Shown one piece after another: positions 6,898-16,800 of a DNA stretch of 29,721 bases (its first letter is position 1; each line of letters opens with the position of its first letter). The notes below the pieces were generated by a model, which was not told where the DNA came from, ran no database searches, and worked only from the letters and a program-made list of their open reading frames with translations. Origin of the DNA: a virus; the IMG/VR virus record IMGVR_UViG_3300028388_002143, positions 1-29,721 of that record. One strand, written 5' to 3'. A program made the position numbers and the translations under genes.

Positions 6898-7161
6898 ATG
6901 GCTTTTGCAGCTTCTGGCCTGACCAACCTGGCCTACGGCAATGGCTTCGGACTCTGGGTGTATTCCAGCGCCGACGCTATCGCGACGGTAAACACCGAGG
7001 GTTACTTCAACGACGCCAGCGACATGCTGAACGTCCGCGACGTGATCATCGTGATCGACACCAACACCCCGACGACTTCGCTTGTTTCGGTGCTGTCGAA
7101 CGCATCCGGTGTGGTTGACGTTTCGGATGGTCTTGCCATCACTGAAACCGACAGTGACTAA
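6898..7161 (+). CDS. Small head-associated protein (probable decoration or minor capsid)
   Basis: An 87-residue protein with the pattern GLTNLAYGNGFGLWVYSSADA, then TEGYFNDASDMLNVRDVIIV. This 'GLW.Y.s.D....V...GYF..a.d.l...D.i.v' signature is common in small proteins encoded right after the major capsid gene in diverse phages. The rest is Thr/Val/Ser-rich and probably beta structure. AAGGAG lies 9-14 bases before the ATG. A role on the outside of the capsid is an inference from position. A strong hairpin ends this head block just downstream. Confidence 0.78.
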   Translation: MAFAASGLTNLAYGNGFGLWVYSSADAIATVNTEGYFNDASDMLNVRDVIIVIDTNTPTTSLVSVLSNASGVVDVSDGLAITETDSD

Positions 7162-7167
7162 GGAATG

Positions 7168-7191
7168 AGGGCGGGGTAACACCCGCCCTTT
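7168..7191 (+). terminator. Intrinsic terminator after the capsid block
   Basis: AGGGCGGG (7168-7175) and CCCGCCCT (7182-7189) form a perfect 8-base GC-rich stem with a 6-base loop (GTAACA), followed by TTT. It sits 7 bases after the small head gene and 7 bases before the gp11-like gene. T7 has its main terminator at the same place, after the capsid gene. The short T-run suggests partial termination, so distal tail genes could still be transcribed at a lower level. Confidence 0.7.
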
Positions 7192-7197
7192 ACCCAT

Positions 7198-7776
7198 ATG
7201 CCAGCAAACACTGACATCAAGGTATGCAACCGGGCGCTCAAGTTGATGGGCGCTCAAGGCGAGCTTTCCAGCTTTGCGGATGGAACCCGTGAGGCTCAGG
7301 TATGTGATGCGATTTACGAGGATGTGGTTCGCGGCTTGCTGGCTGACATGCCTTGGCGGTTTGCCACGACACAGGTTGCGCTAAACCGGGACGTGTCTGC
7401 GCCGGCTGGCCGCTGGGATGCGGCTTACGAAATTCCGTCTGGATGCCTGCGGATCAATGCCATCACGATCAACGATGCTCGCATTGAGTATGATCGGTAT
7501 GGCGACAAGATTTTCTGCGACGCGACTGCGACTGACACCGTGGTCATGGATTACGTTCAACGTGTTCAGGAGTCCTTCTGGGCACCTTGGTTCGTTCTTG
7601 CTGCCGAGTATCACCTTGCCGCGGAGCTTGCCGTTGCACTGGCGCGTGACAATGGCATGGCGGATCTTCTGACACGGAAAGCAATGGCGCACTTGAGAAA
7701 AGCGCGGCACACGGATTCTGTTCAACAAACAACCAGAAAAGTTTCGGCTAACCGTCTTGTTGCTGTGAGGTACTGA
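7198..7776 (+). CDS. Tail tube adaptor (T7 gp11-like, tubular protein A)
   Basis: A 192-residue protein, about the T7 gp11 size. These proteins form the ring that joins the portal to the nozzle. The N-terminus DIKVCNRALKLMGAQGELSS fits the family pattern 'vcN.AL..lGa..I.s', followed by REAQVCDAIYEDVVRGLL and MPWRFA, the typical 'W.Fa' block. The rest alternates strands and helices and ends with an Arg-rich tail. There is no clear Shine-Dalgarno because the preceding terminator hairpin occupies the leader. The stop overlaps the next start (TGATG). Confidence 0.9.
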   Translation: MPANTDIKVCNRALKLMGAQGELSSFADGTREAQVCDAIYEDVVRGLLADMPWRFATTQVALNRDVSAPAGRWDAAYEIPSGCLRINAITINDARIEYDRYGDKIFCDATATDTVVMDYVQRVQESFWAPWFVLAAEYHLAAELAVALARDNGMADLLTRKAMAHLRKARHTDSVQQTTRKVSANRLVAVRY

Positions 7777-9977
7777 TGCAGCGCGTTCGCACGCCGTACA
7801 CAAACTTTGCCTTTGGCGAGGTTTCTCCTTCTGTCAAATCGCGGACGGACACGCCGATCTATCAGTCGTCGGCTTTGAAGTGCAGCAACGTGGTGCAGCT
7901 TCCCGAGGGTGGTTTGAAGCGCAGGTATGGCACCAAGCGTCTCTATGATTTTGCAATCACCAAGGATGTAACCAAGACGCTTCAGTCAAAGCTGTTTTCG
8001 TTTATCTTCCAGTCTGACGAGCGTTACATTGTCAGCATCGAGGATGCTCGCGTTCGCGTGTTTCAGCTCACTGCGTCTGGCGTGACCTTGGTTGCCAACC
8101 TGACGCAGGACACGGATTCGGATGCCCTGCCGTTCGATCACGACTTCATCCATGAATACACGGCTGCTCAATATGGCGATGTAATGATCATCTGCCATCC
8201 GCTCTTTGCGCCGCGGCAGCTTGTTCGTACCGGCCTTACAAACTTCGAAGTCAGGAAGTTTGTCTTTGATCAGAACAACAGCTCGACGGTGAATTACCAG
8301 CCGTACACCAAGTTCTCTTCTTCGAGCACTACGCTTGCGCTGAGTGGCACGACTGGCTCTGTTACCATGACGTGTAGTGAGGATCTGTTTACCGCGGATC
8401 ATGTCGGGACTGTGTTCCAGTATGGCGACTCAGAAGTTCAGGTTACCGCGGTAACGAATGCAACGACTGCCACTGGCACGATTGCGGGCGAAGCAAAGAT
8501 CAGGCTTGAGATCTTGAACCCGATCAGGACAATCGAGGGGCAGACAACTCTCGAAATCACGCACTTAAGCCACGGGTTTTCCGGTGGTGAAACAATCACG
8601 ATTGAGGACAGCAGTGCTGTTGGTGGGGTTTCTGCGAGCAACATTAACGGGTCACGGACGATTGGGGCGATTCTTGATGAGAACACTTACACTGTAACAG
8701 GCGGCGCTACTGCCACGGACTCGGCTGATGGTGGTGGCATTGTGAGCATCGTGACTGGTGCGGCCACGCGCAACTTTGCGGAGCAGGCGTTTTCTGCCGT
8801 GCGCGGGTATCCTGCGGCGGTATGCTTTCACGAAAACCGTCTTGTTTTTGGCGGTACGATTTCTCAGCCTGACGCGATCTGGATGAGCAGGACCGGGCTG
8901 TTTTACAACTTTGATATTGGGGATGCGTCTGACTCTGATGCAATCAATCTGGTTGCTGGCATTAACGTGGTGCATGAAATCCGCTACCTTGTGTCAAACA
9001 AGGACTTGCAGATCTTCAGCTCTGCGGGGGAACTGTATGTTCCCATTTACCTGAACCAAGCCATTACGCCGACGAATGCTCAGCTGCGGCAGCAGACTCC
9101 GTTTGGCTGCGAGTTTGTGGATCCCGTGGTTCTGGACTCTGCCACGTTGTATCACCCGCTGGGTGGGACTGGCTTGAGGGAGTACATCTACACGGATGAT
9201 GAGGATGCTTATACGTCGACGAACGTTTCAAGCATTGCGTCACATCTTCCGCGAAACATGACAACGGGAACGGTTATCAACGGGGGGTTTAACAATGGCG
9301 AGAGTTATGCGCTCTTCACGACGAAAGAAGATCGCGCCGTTGTCTTCACCTCCAACCGAGCAGAAAGACGAGCCGGCTTCACCCGGTTTGAAAGTGAAGG
9401 AACGTTTTATTCGATCTGCGCGGTGGATGACAGGCTCTTCTGTTCGGCGTGGTTCGACACCGGATCGGGAGAGGAGCTGATTCTTGCAGAGTTCTTGGAA
9501 GCCAATCAGCTCGATTGCGCTAAGACTTACGCGCTCACGGCCGGGGTCGCAGATGTCTCTGCTGATTTTGCAAACGGAACAGAAGTCCATGCCGTTGTCG
9601 CAAGAGGAACAACCTACGATCATCTCGGAACGTTTACCGTTACTGCGGGAGAAGTAGACCTGAGTGCTGTGACTGACGAGTCGGAAGCCGAGATTGGCTT
9701 TGCTTTCTATGTCAGCATTGACTCCTTGCCGATTGACCAGATGCTTCAGACAGGGCCTCAGACGGGTGAGCCTCGAGGTATTATCTTGGTCGTTGCTGAT
9801 CTGGTGGATACCCGGAACATCAAGATCAATGAGTATCCTGTAACCACCACTGATCCGATTAACGGCAAGCGGGAGGTTTATGTGAGTGGGTACGAGCGAG
9901 ACCCGCAGGTAATAATTACGCAGGATTTGCCGTTGCCGTTCCAGTTGAACGGGTTTGTTGCGGAGGTTGTGATCTGA
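7776..9977 (+). CDS. Tail nozzle protein (T7 gp12-like, tubular protein B)
   Basis: A 733-residue tail nozzle, slightly shorter than T7 gp12. The N-terminus TPYTNFAFGEVSPSVKSRTD, then SNVVQLPEGGLKRRYGTK, is the hallmark of this family. About residues 262-330 resemble an E1-FCCH-type beta module often inserted in such proteins: THLSHGFSGGETITI, then INGSRTIGAILDENTYTV. VCFHENRLVFGGTISQPDAIWMSR (about 348-371) is another conserved block. The nozzle sits below the gp11 ring, anchors fibres and closes the DNA channel. It starts on the gp11 stop and its own stop overlaps the next start, so the three genes are probably translated together. Confidence 0.93.
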   Translation: MQRVRTPYTNFAFGEVSPSVKSRTDTPIYQSSALKCSNVVQLPEGGLKRRYGTKRLYDFAITKDVTKTLQSKLFSFIFQSDERYIVSIEDARVRVFQLTASGVTLVANLTQDTDSDALPFDHDFIHEYTAAQYGDVMIICHPLFAPRQLVRTGLTNFEVRKFVFDQNNSSTVNYQPYTKFSSSSTTLALSGTTGSVTMTCSEDLFTADHVGTVFQYGDSEVQVTAVTNATTATGTIAGEAKIRLEILNPIRTIEGQTTLEITHLSHGFSGGETITIEDSSAVGGVSASNINGSRTIGAILDENTYTVTGGATATDSADGGGIVSIVTGAATRNFAEQAFSAVRGYPAAVCFHENRLVFGGTISQPDAIWMSRTGLFYNFDIGDASDSDAINLVAGINVVHEIRYLVSNKDLQIFSSAGELYVPIYLNQAITPTNAQLRQQTPFGCEFVDPVVLDSATLYHPLGGTGLREYIYTDDEDAYTSTNVSSIASHLPRNMTTGTVINGGFNNGESYALFTTKEDRAVVFTSNRAERRAGFTRFESEGTFYSICAVDDRLFCSAWFDTGSGEELILAEFLEANQLDCAKTYALTAGVADVSADFANGTEVHAVVARGTTYDHLGTFTVTAGEVDLSAVTDESEAEIGFAFYVSIDSLPIDQMLQTGPQTGEPRGIILVVADLVDTRNIKINEYPVTTTDPINGKREVYVSGYERDPQVIITQDLPLPFQLNGFVAEVVI

Positions 9978-10501
9978 TGTTTGCCGCTATTGGCCTTATG
10001 ACTTCTGTGGTTTCCGCGATGGCCGGCATGAGTGCCGCCGAGGGTCAGGCGCGCGCTGCCGAGCTGAACGCAGAGAATATCGAGACCGAGAAACTGATGA
10101 ACGACGTGGTTGCGTATCAGCGTTCCAATGATCGGTTTCGTGAGTATGAGCTTGCTGACTCGGCCAACCGTGCCTTGATGGGCGGTTCGATGGGGCGTGA
10201 TCTTGGCGAGGATCGTTCTGTTCAGGCGTTCTTGAACCGCAATCGTGAGACGGTCGGTCGTGACATGCAGCGCATTGATGTGCAGCGCAACATGGAAGGT
10301 TTGAAGCTGGACATGCAGGCGGCATCTGAGCGGCGTCGTGCGTCTGATATTCGCGCGTCTGGCACTGTAAATGCGTTTACAACGATTGTTGGTGGCTTGA
10401 TGAATTATCAGGACACGCGGTTTGCGCCAAGTCGAACTGGTGGAATGAACAGTACGTCCTTGTCGTCTTCGATGCGGCCGCTTCCAAACCCAAGGTATTA
10501 A
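9977..10501 (+). CDS. Internal virion protein, gp14-like
   Basis: A 174-residue protein. A short hydrophobic, Ala/Gly/Met-rich start (FAAIGLMTSVVSAMAGM) is followed by a long helical section (residues 18-115) rich in Ala, Glu and Arg, and a Ser/Pro-rich tail. T7 gp14 is the internal protein ejected first to form a pore in the outer membrane. Size, the Ala-rich amphipathic start and the position directly before two very large proteins match. The sequence itself is weakly conserved in this family, so the name comes from order and composition. It starts on the nozzle stop (TGATG). Confidence 0.78.
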   Translation: MFAAIGLMTSVVSAMAGMSAAEGQARAAELNAENIETEKLMNDVVAYQRSNDRFREYELADSANRALMGGSMGRDLGEDRSVQAFLNRNRETVGRDMQRIDVQRNMEGLKLDMQAASERRRASDIRASGTVNAFTTIVGGLMNYQDTRFAPSRTGGMNSTSLSSSMRPLPNPRY

Positions 10502-10502
10502 G

Positions 10503-13500
10503 ATGGTAATTACGGCACCAAGAGTTAACAGGGAGTCCACTGCCATCCGCAACACGCGGATTGGTGTGCAGCCTGTTTACGAGGGGTCGCGTGCGGCGCA
10601 AGCTGCGCAGCAGGGCTTTCAGCAGATTTCCAGCAGGTTCTTTCAGTGGGCTGAGCAGGATGCTCGCGAAGGAGCGCAGGAGCTTGCGGCTTCCATGCCG
10701 CGGAACGAGATTGTTGGCATTGATCCCGAAACGGGTGAGCCGCTTGCGTTTTCGAATCTGTCTGGTCTTGGGCGTGTTGCGTCTTCTGCGTATCGCCGAG
10801 TTATCACGGCGCGTTACCAGCAGAGCATTGAAGAGGATATGCGCAACCGCGGCGCTATTCTTGCGGAGCAGCATCGCAACGATCCGCAGGGCTTTACGGA
10901 GGTTTTCGGAAACTACATCGACAGTATGGCGCAGCACGCTGGCGGGCAGTGGCGTGGCTTTGTAGAGAATGCGGGTGCGTCGTATCTGGCGCGTACTCAG
11001 ACTGCGATGACGATTCAGCAGATGCGTGCGTCGCGTGCGTCTTTGGCTGCAGCTACTCGCAGGGCTTCTGAAGAAGCTACCGCTTCTTTGAACATGACAG
11101 CGCGGACGTATGGTCTTGAGGCGTTTACATCGCCGGGATCTGTGCCGGCAGCGTCTTCTGGCGGATCCGGATTTGTTGGTGAAGTTACGCTTTCATCTCA
11201 GTCTGGTCCGGAAGGATCTGTAGCTTTCGAGGGTGATGCGCCGCCTTCGTTTTCTTTTGTAGGCGGTGAGACTTCAGATCTGGCGCTTGCGGTTGGTGAC
11301 TTTATGATGCCGACCGAAGAGCTTGTTGTGCAGGAGGGATCTCCTGCTGGTGAGATCATTGTTTCTTCGCATGTTGGTTCACAGGATGCGGTAGAAGCCG
11401 CTGTTGTTGACGAGTCATGGTTGGCTCAGCAAGGACCGGCGCAGCGTACCGCGATTTCTCAAGGTATTCTTTGGAATTGGGCGCAAGGGCTTGATCCCAA
11501 CAGCTCGGAGGATCGCACTCGCCTTGAAATTGTGAACGGGGCGTTCAAGTCGCACAACCCTTACCGCGCTGCAATGGTAATGGGGGAAGAATATCTTCCT
11601 GTATTTTCTCACTTGTTTGCAAATGAAGCCGCTGCAGACGATTTTGGATCTTATGCAGGCGAGATTCTTGGGCCGATGGACACCATGTTTGGTGATGTTC
11701 AGGCGGCGAACCAAGAGGCTGCGGCTCAATCAGCCGAGTTATTCAGAAACCGCTCGGAGGCGCGTGCTCCGTTCATTGCCAATGACTCGGCTTATGTTGT
11801 TCGCAATATGCCTGCGGGGCAGGTCAGCTTTTTTGTCGACGAGATTGTTCGCCGTCAGGCGCATGAGCGACAGGTGGTTATTCCCGGTGAGCTTGAAGAT
11901 GATCTTCGAGCGGGTGATCTTGCGATTCTCAATGCGGAACTTGCGGGTGTTGAGCGTGGATTGCTTGAGCGCCTGACGCGCGGCCGGACAACGGAAGAGA
12001 TCGACAACTTTCAAGAAGCGATAGCCAACGATGAAATTCAGTTTACCGGGGAAGAAGGTGCTCTTATCCGGGGGATTCGCAGCCTTGCCCGGTTGGACGG
12101 CGAGGTTCGCAATCGGGCCAATACCTTCTTGGGAAGTGCTGCATCCAATGAGGGTGCGAATGTTTCTGAGCGTGAGCGGGAAGCGCATACGATTCAGCTT
12201 GATGCGGCCCGTCCTGAAGTCATGCGCCAGATTGCAAATGCTCCGATTGACCAGCTTGACGGTTTTATTCAATCGCTGGAAGCGCAGACAGCAAACCTGA
12301 ACGTTCTTAGCTCTGATCGTGATTCGATCCTGAGTCAGGCTCGCGAGAACATAATGTCTCGGTACGGCAATCAGGCAATGCTTTACGCTGAAAGCACTGA
12401 GGAAGTTACAGCCATTGAGAGCGCGCTGAAGTTTCCGAATCAGGCAACGGCTCAAATGCTTTTGGATGCCGGCCTTGATCCTCGTTCAGTCTCGATGATC
12501 GAGGCTTATCGCAATGTTGGCGCGCAAGCTGGCGGTCAGCCAACGATGGAGCGCATTGCTGGCAATGTTACGCCTGCTTATCGAAATACGTGGACTGCCA
12601 TTGAGCAGAATCGAGAAGAATCCAGTTTGGTTTACCGCTCCATTGCCGGTCTTGGGGATGCTTCTACCGCGGATGGGCGTCGTTATGCTCAGACTGGCGC
12701 AGAGCTTATGTATGACAGAACGCTTGAAGTTCTTCGAGAAGAGCTTGATGCGTTTGGTGGTGGGCCTATTCCGTATCCTTCGGAAATGCCTTCAGACTTC
12801 TGGACTTCGCGTGCTTATCAGCAGGATCCAAGGTTTGAGCCACTTCGCCAGATGCTGAATACGCAAGGGTTTATGCCTGAAGGTTTGCACTCGGCTCTTG
12901 AGCGTCTTGCCAATGGGTCTGTGTTTGCGCAGGAGGGGTATGATCCCGCTGTTGTTGCGGATTACTGGCGCAATGTTCGAACCATGGAGCAAGATGGCTT
13001 GGTGGTTACAAACCCATCTGTTTTGTCTTTGAGCGTTGATGAGCGCGCGCGTTTGGATGTGCTTTCCGAGGCATATTACACGTTTGGAGAAGAGGGTTTT
13101 GTTCGCGCTCAGCAGAACATCGAGGCTCTTGATGCTGACTGGACGCCTGCGTGGCTTCCTGAAGGTGAGAACATTGAAAGCTGGATGGTTCGCAATGTTG
13201 ATGGTTACTCAGAGCTTGCTCCAGAGCAGCGTGCAAACATGCGGATTATTGCGTCTTATCTCTCTGTTTCTCCCGGAGGCATTGGTGCCGGCCGAATGCA
13301 GAACAGCTTGCAGTCAAACCTGAACGAAACGTATGCACCGACTGGTGGATATGTTCGAACTTACGGTGCGTCTGGCAGGTTGATTGCGCGCACAGCTCAT
13401 CCTCTTAGCACTGTAACGCATAACCGGGCTGATGAGTTTATTCAGTACGCACGTCAGAACATCATTGCTTACTCTGATATTGAGCCTGTGTTCGAGCAAG

Positions 13501-13883
13501 ACGATCAGGCTGTGCTAAACGAGTCAGGAATGCAGTATGGCCCTGACGCTATCAACACTGAGTGGATTACTTTCCTTGAGGACATGGGGCCTGTTGGGGA
13601 TGGGCAGAACCGTGTGTACGCTGTTCGCCAGATGACGCGGGATGGTTTGCGTGTCAGACCGGTAATGAACACGTCTTACGAAGTTAACGGTGAATATGAG
13701 GAACTTTGGATCAGCACTGCTGAAGAGCCTTTTGTTTCCAGAACCGAAGCGCTTCGTGAGCGCAGGGTTAAAGTGCAAATGACGTTGGGAATGGTTCGTG
13801 AGCGTATGGGTGAAGCGCTAAGGTCCAATGCTCGCAATGCCGGGAATCTTGTGTTTCCTGATATGCTGGAGACGTTGCAGTAA
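10503..13883 (+). CDS. Internal virion (ejection) protein, gp15-like
   Basis: A 1126-residue protein, considerably longer than T7 gp15 (747). Most of it is helical and rich in Ala, Glu, Gln and Arg. The start TRIGVQPVYEGSRAAQAAQQGF, then FFQWAEQDAREGAQELA, is the typical helical opening of these ejected proteins. An acidic, Ser/Gly/Val-rich stretch at about residues 205-300 (for example SSQSGPEGSVAFEGDAPPSF) looks like an inserted beta or disordered module. I see no lytic transglycosylase motif. In T7, gp15 and gp16 form the periplasmic tunnel for DNA entry. The stop overlaps the start of the next gene (TAATG). Confidence 0.85.
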   Translation: MVITAPRVNRESTAIRNTRIGVQPVYEGSRAAQAAQQGFQQISSRFFQWAEQDAREGAQELAASMPRNEIVGIDPETGEPLAFSNLSGLGRVASSAYRRVITARYQQSIEEDMRNRGAILAEQHRNDPQGFTEVFGNYIDSMAQHAGGQWRGFVENAGASYLARTQTAMTIQQMRASRASLAAATRRASEEATASLNMTARTYGLEAFTSPGSVPAASSGGSGFVGEVTLSSQSGPEGSVAFEGDAPPSFSFVGGETSDLALAVGDFMMPTEELVVQEGSPAGEIIVSSHVGSQDAVEAAVVDESWLAQQGPAQRTAISQGILWNWAQGLDPNSSEDRTRLEIVNGAFKSHNPYRAAMVMGEEYLPVFSHLFANEAAADDFGSYAGEILGPMDTMFGDVQAANQEAAAQSAELFRNRSEARAPFIANDSAYVVRNMPAGQVSFFVDEIVRRQAHERQVVIPGELEDDLRAGDLAILNAELAGVERGLLERLTRGRTTEEIDNFQEAIANDEIQFTGEEGALIRGIRSLARLDGEVRNRANTFLGSAASNEGANVSEREREAHTIQLDAARPEVMRQIANAPIDQLDGFIQSLEAQTANLNVLSSDRDSILSQARENIMSRYGNQAMLYAESTEEVTAIESALKFPNQATAQMLLDAGLDPRSVSMIEAYRNVGAQAGGQPTMERIAGNVTPAYRNTWTAIEQNREESSLVYRSIAGLGDASTADGRRYAQTGAELMYDRTLEVLREELDAFGGGPIPYPSEMPSDFWTSRAYQQDPRFEPLRQMLNTQGFMPEGLHSALERLANGSVFAQEGYDPAVVADYWRNVRTMEQDGLVVTNPSVLSLSVDERARLDVLSEAYYTFGEEGFVRAQQNIEALDADWTPAWLPEGENIESWMVRNVDGYSELAPEQRANMRIIASYLSVSPGGIGAGRMQNSLQSNLNETYAPTGGYVRTYGASGRLIARTAHPLSTVTHNRADEFIQYARQNIIAYSDIEPVFEQDDQAVLNESGMQYGPDAINTEWITFLEDMGPVGDGQNRVYAVRQMTRDGLRVRPVMNTSYEVNGEYEELWISTAEEPFVSRTEALRERRVKVQMTLGMVRERMGEALRSNARNAGNLVFPDMLETLQ

Positions 13884-16800
13884 TGGCTGTTCGTCCGAGT
13901 GAAATCCTGACGGCTCAGCCTGAGTCTGGTGCGTTCAACGTTCATCGTTCTCCGACTTGGCTTGAGACGCTTTCGGATACGGCCGGCACTTACATTGCTG
14001 GTCCCGCGACCGCTTCTGCGCGCATGGTCGCTTACGAGGATGATCCAAACTATGTCGGGCGTGAAAACATTCCCGAAGGTTACGAGCTTGAGGCAAGCTA
14101 CTTTTTCAACTCGGGATCTCCGGAAGAGACGGAAGCTATCAAGAGCTTTGTCGACCAAAGTCGTGCGCGCCGGCAAAGGCTGAACCGCGCGCCTTTCATG
14201 CAGCAGATCTCAACAGAGATCGTAAATCCTGTAAACCTTCTGGCGCTGCCTGTAGCGCCTGTCAGGGCCGCGACTGGTGCTGTCAGGATAGGACAGACCA
14301 TGTTGCGCTCTGGCGGCGCTGCTGCGGCCGTTGAGGCTGGCTTGCAAGCTGGTGTGCTTGCAACTGACCCTGCTTCTTCCTTTGAGGAAAGCGCGTTTAG
14401 TGTTGCCAGTGTTTATGCGTTTGGGTCTGCCTTGAGTGGCTTGACGTTGATTCCGCTGGCGCGTCGTCAGGCTGCAACGGAACAAATGCGTACGCAGCAC
14501 GAAACAATGCAGCGTGTGGCAGCACGTCTGGATGGCGTTCAGAACATTCCGCGCAGCAATCTTGAGGATTTTGCCCCGGCTGAATCTCGTCCTCTTGGTG
14601 CTGATGAGGGTGTTGTCGAGCGCTATCAAGAGTTGCAGGGATTGATTGATGAGCGCCAAAGAATGCTTGCCGATCCGAATACGGACGCGGATTTCGTGGC
14701 GCGTATCGAGGATGAGATCGAGCAGTTTCGAACTGAGCAGCAGGCTTACAGCCAAGAGCTGATGATGCGCGCGTTGGAGGACGAGGGTTTTGATCTTTCG
14801 GATCCTCTTCGCCCTTCTGACGGTGTGAACAACTGGGCGTTTGACTGGGTTACAAATCCAATGCGGCGAGCGCTTGGAAGGGCGCTTCCGACTTCTGTAA
14901 AGCGTCAGTTCCTTGAGCTTGCCGGGGATGGTGGTGTTCAGCTTCGCGTTCACGAAATGGGAGTTGCCCTTCCTCATTCGGTGCATCAGGCCGCGACAAC
15001 CGAGATGGGTAATTTTCTCAGGATGAGCGATGCCCTTGATGCTCTTTGGCGAGAGGACACGGGCGCTCCCCCTGTTGGAACGCTCATGGGAAACAGGAAC
15101 TTCAATGCGACAGACATAGCGCGGCGTATGCAGCGCACTGGCGACACGCTTGAAGATTGGGTTACTCGGATTTCAGAAGCGCGGGTAATGCAAGAGAACC
15201 TGACGGGTCCGCAGGCGCAGGCCGTCAAGATTCTTGATCAGTACATGTTGGACTACGAGCAGCGTCTTTCTGATTCCGGCCTGCTTATGAACAACAAAAT
15301 TCTGGATGATCGGATTGAAAAGCTTGAAGCGGAGATGGATGCGCTTCAGGCTCGGATTGACAATCCGCAGTCTCGCGCTGATGTGCGCGCCGCTGAGCGT
15401 CAGTTTTATTCTGCGCGCCGGGAGCTTCAGGAATACAGGATCGCAAGAGAGCAGGGATCGCGTGCGATTGACCGCATAGAGCCAATGTTCCCGCGGTATT
15501 GGAACAAGCAGGCTGTTCGCCAGAATCGCGAAGAGCTTCGGGAGGTTCTCGTAAACTGGTTCCGGAGAAATCCAGAGGTCTGGGAGTATGACAAACCGTC
15601 TCGGGGTTACGTAAAGCGGCAGCTTAACGTTGATGAGGGTTCTCTTCGCGCGCGTGCCGAGCGCACGATTGACAACATTCTTGAGGAAAATCAGTTCAAC
15701 GAAGGCGCGGAAGTTTTTACCGGATCTGGTCGCGCTGGGCATACCGGGTTTCGAAAGCTGGACATTCCGAACAGTCTTGTCTGGAAGTTCATGGAGCAAA
15801 ACCCGATTGCGGTTATGCGGAACTACACGGCTCGCACGGCTCCCCAGATACAGTTTGCCAAACAGTTTGGCGGCAATATCGAAGCTGTGAAGGAGCGGAT
15901 GCGCGCGCAAATGGACGCTGAGGGCGTTCCGTTGAGACAGCAGCAGGCTACGATCAGGGATTTTCAGCATCTTTATGATCGCGTTGTCGGCGTTGTTCTT
16001 AAAAACCCTGACACGCTGGATCAGAAAATCGCAGCGGTTTTGCGTGAGCTTACGTCAACCACTTACTTGGGCGCTGCTGGCGTTGCAGCTATTGGTGACA
16101 TGGGCAGGATTGCGATGGAGCATGAGATGCCCACGCTGGTGAAATCCCTGCAAGGCATGATGGATCCTGCCATTCGCCGGTTGAGTTCTGACGAGATTCG
16201 GTGGCTTGGTGGCGCGTCTGAAATGGCGAACGGGTCTGCAATGCTGCGCGTTGTTGATGACCAGAACTTCAACTACCTTCAGGGCCGCGCAATGGACAGG
16301 GCGCGCAACATTTTCCACACGGTGAACCTTCTTGGTCCTGTGACTGTTGTTGCAAAACATTTTGCTGGATCTGTTGGTGGACATGCACTGATCGATTACT
16401 CGCGCAAGCTTGCCCAAGGCGTCGCGTCTCAGTTTGAGATTACCTACCTTGCGCGTCACGGTATTGATGAGGCGATGGCGCGTCGCATTGCTTCTGCGCC
16501 TTGGCAGCGGGATCCCAAGTCTGATCTGATTCTTCCTAATACGGATGCATGGTCACGCCAGCCTGCGCTTCAAACTCGGCGCGGTGATCGTGTTGATGTT
16601 CTCGACGAGCTGCCGGAAGAAGGTGATCTGGTTCAGTTTAATCCTGAGACCAACACGCTTGTGATGGATCGTCAGGCGGTCATGGATGAGTTTCCCGAGC
16701 GTCCTTGGACTGTGCCGTCTCGCGTTACGAACAACCGGAATGTTCGCAGGCGTGTAATTATGGATCGGTTTGATGAGCAGCCGTGGACGGAAGCGCCTTA

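Noticed and set aside
5881-7257. 458-residue open frame antisense to the capsid genes
   Set aside because: It is a mirror of the biased codons of the capsid and neighbouring genes. The product is rich in His, Arg and Val with no domain pattern, and it would cover the capsid, the terminator and the well-supported small head gene.
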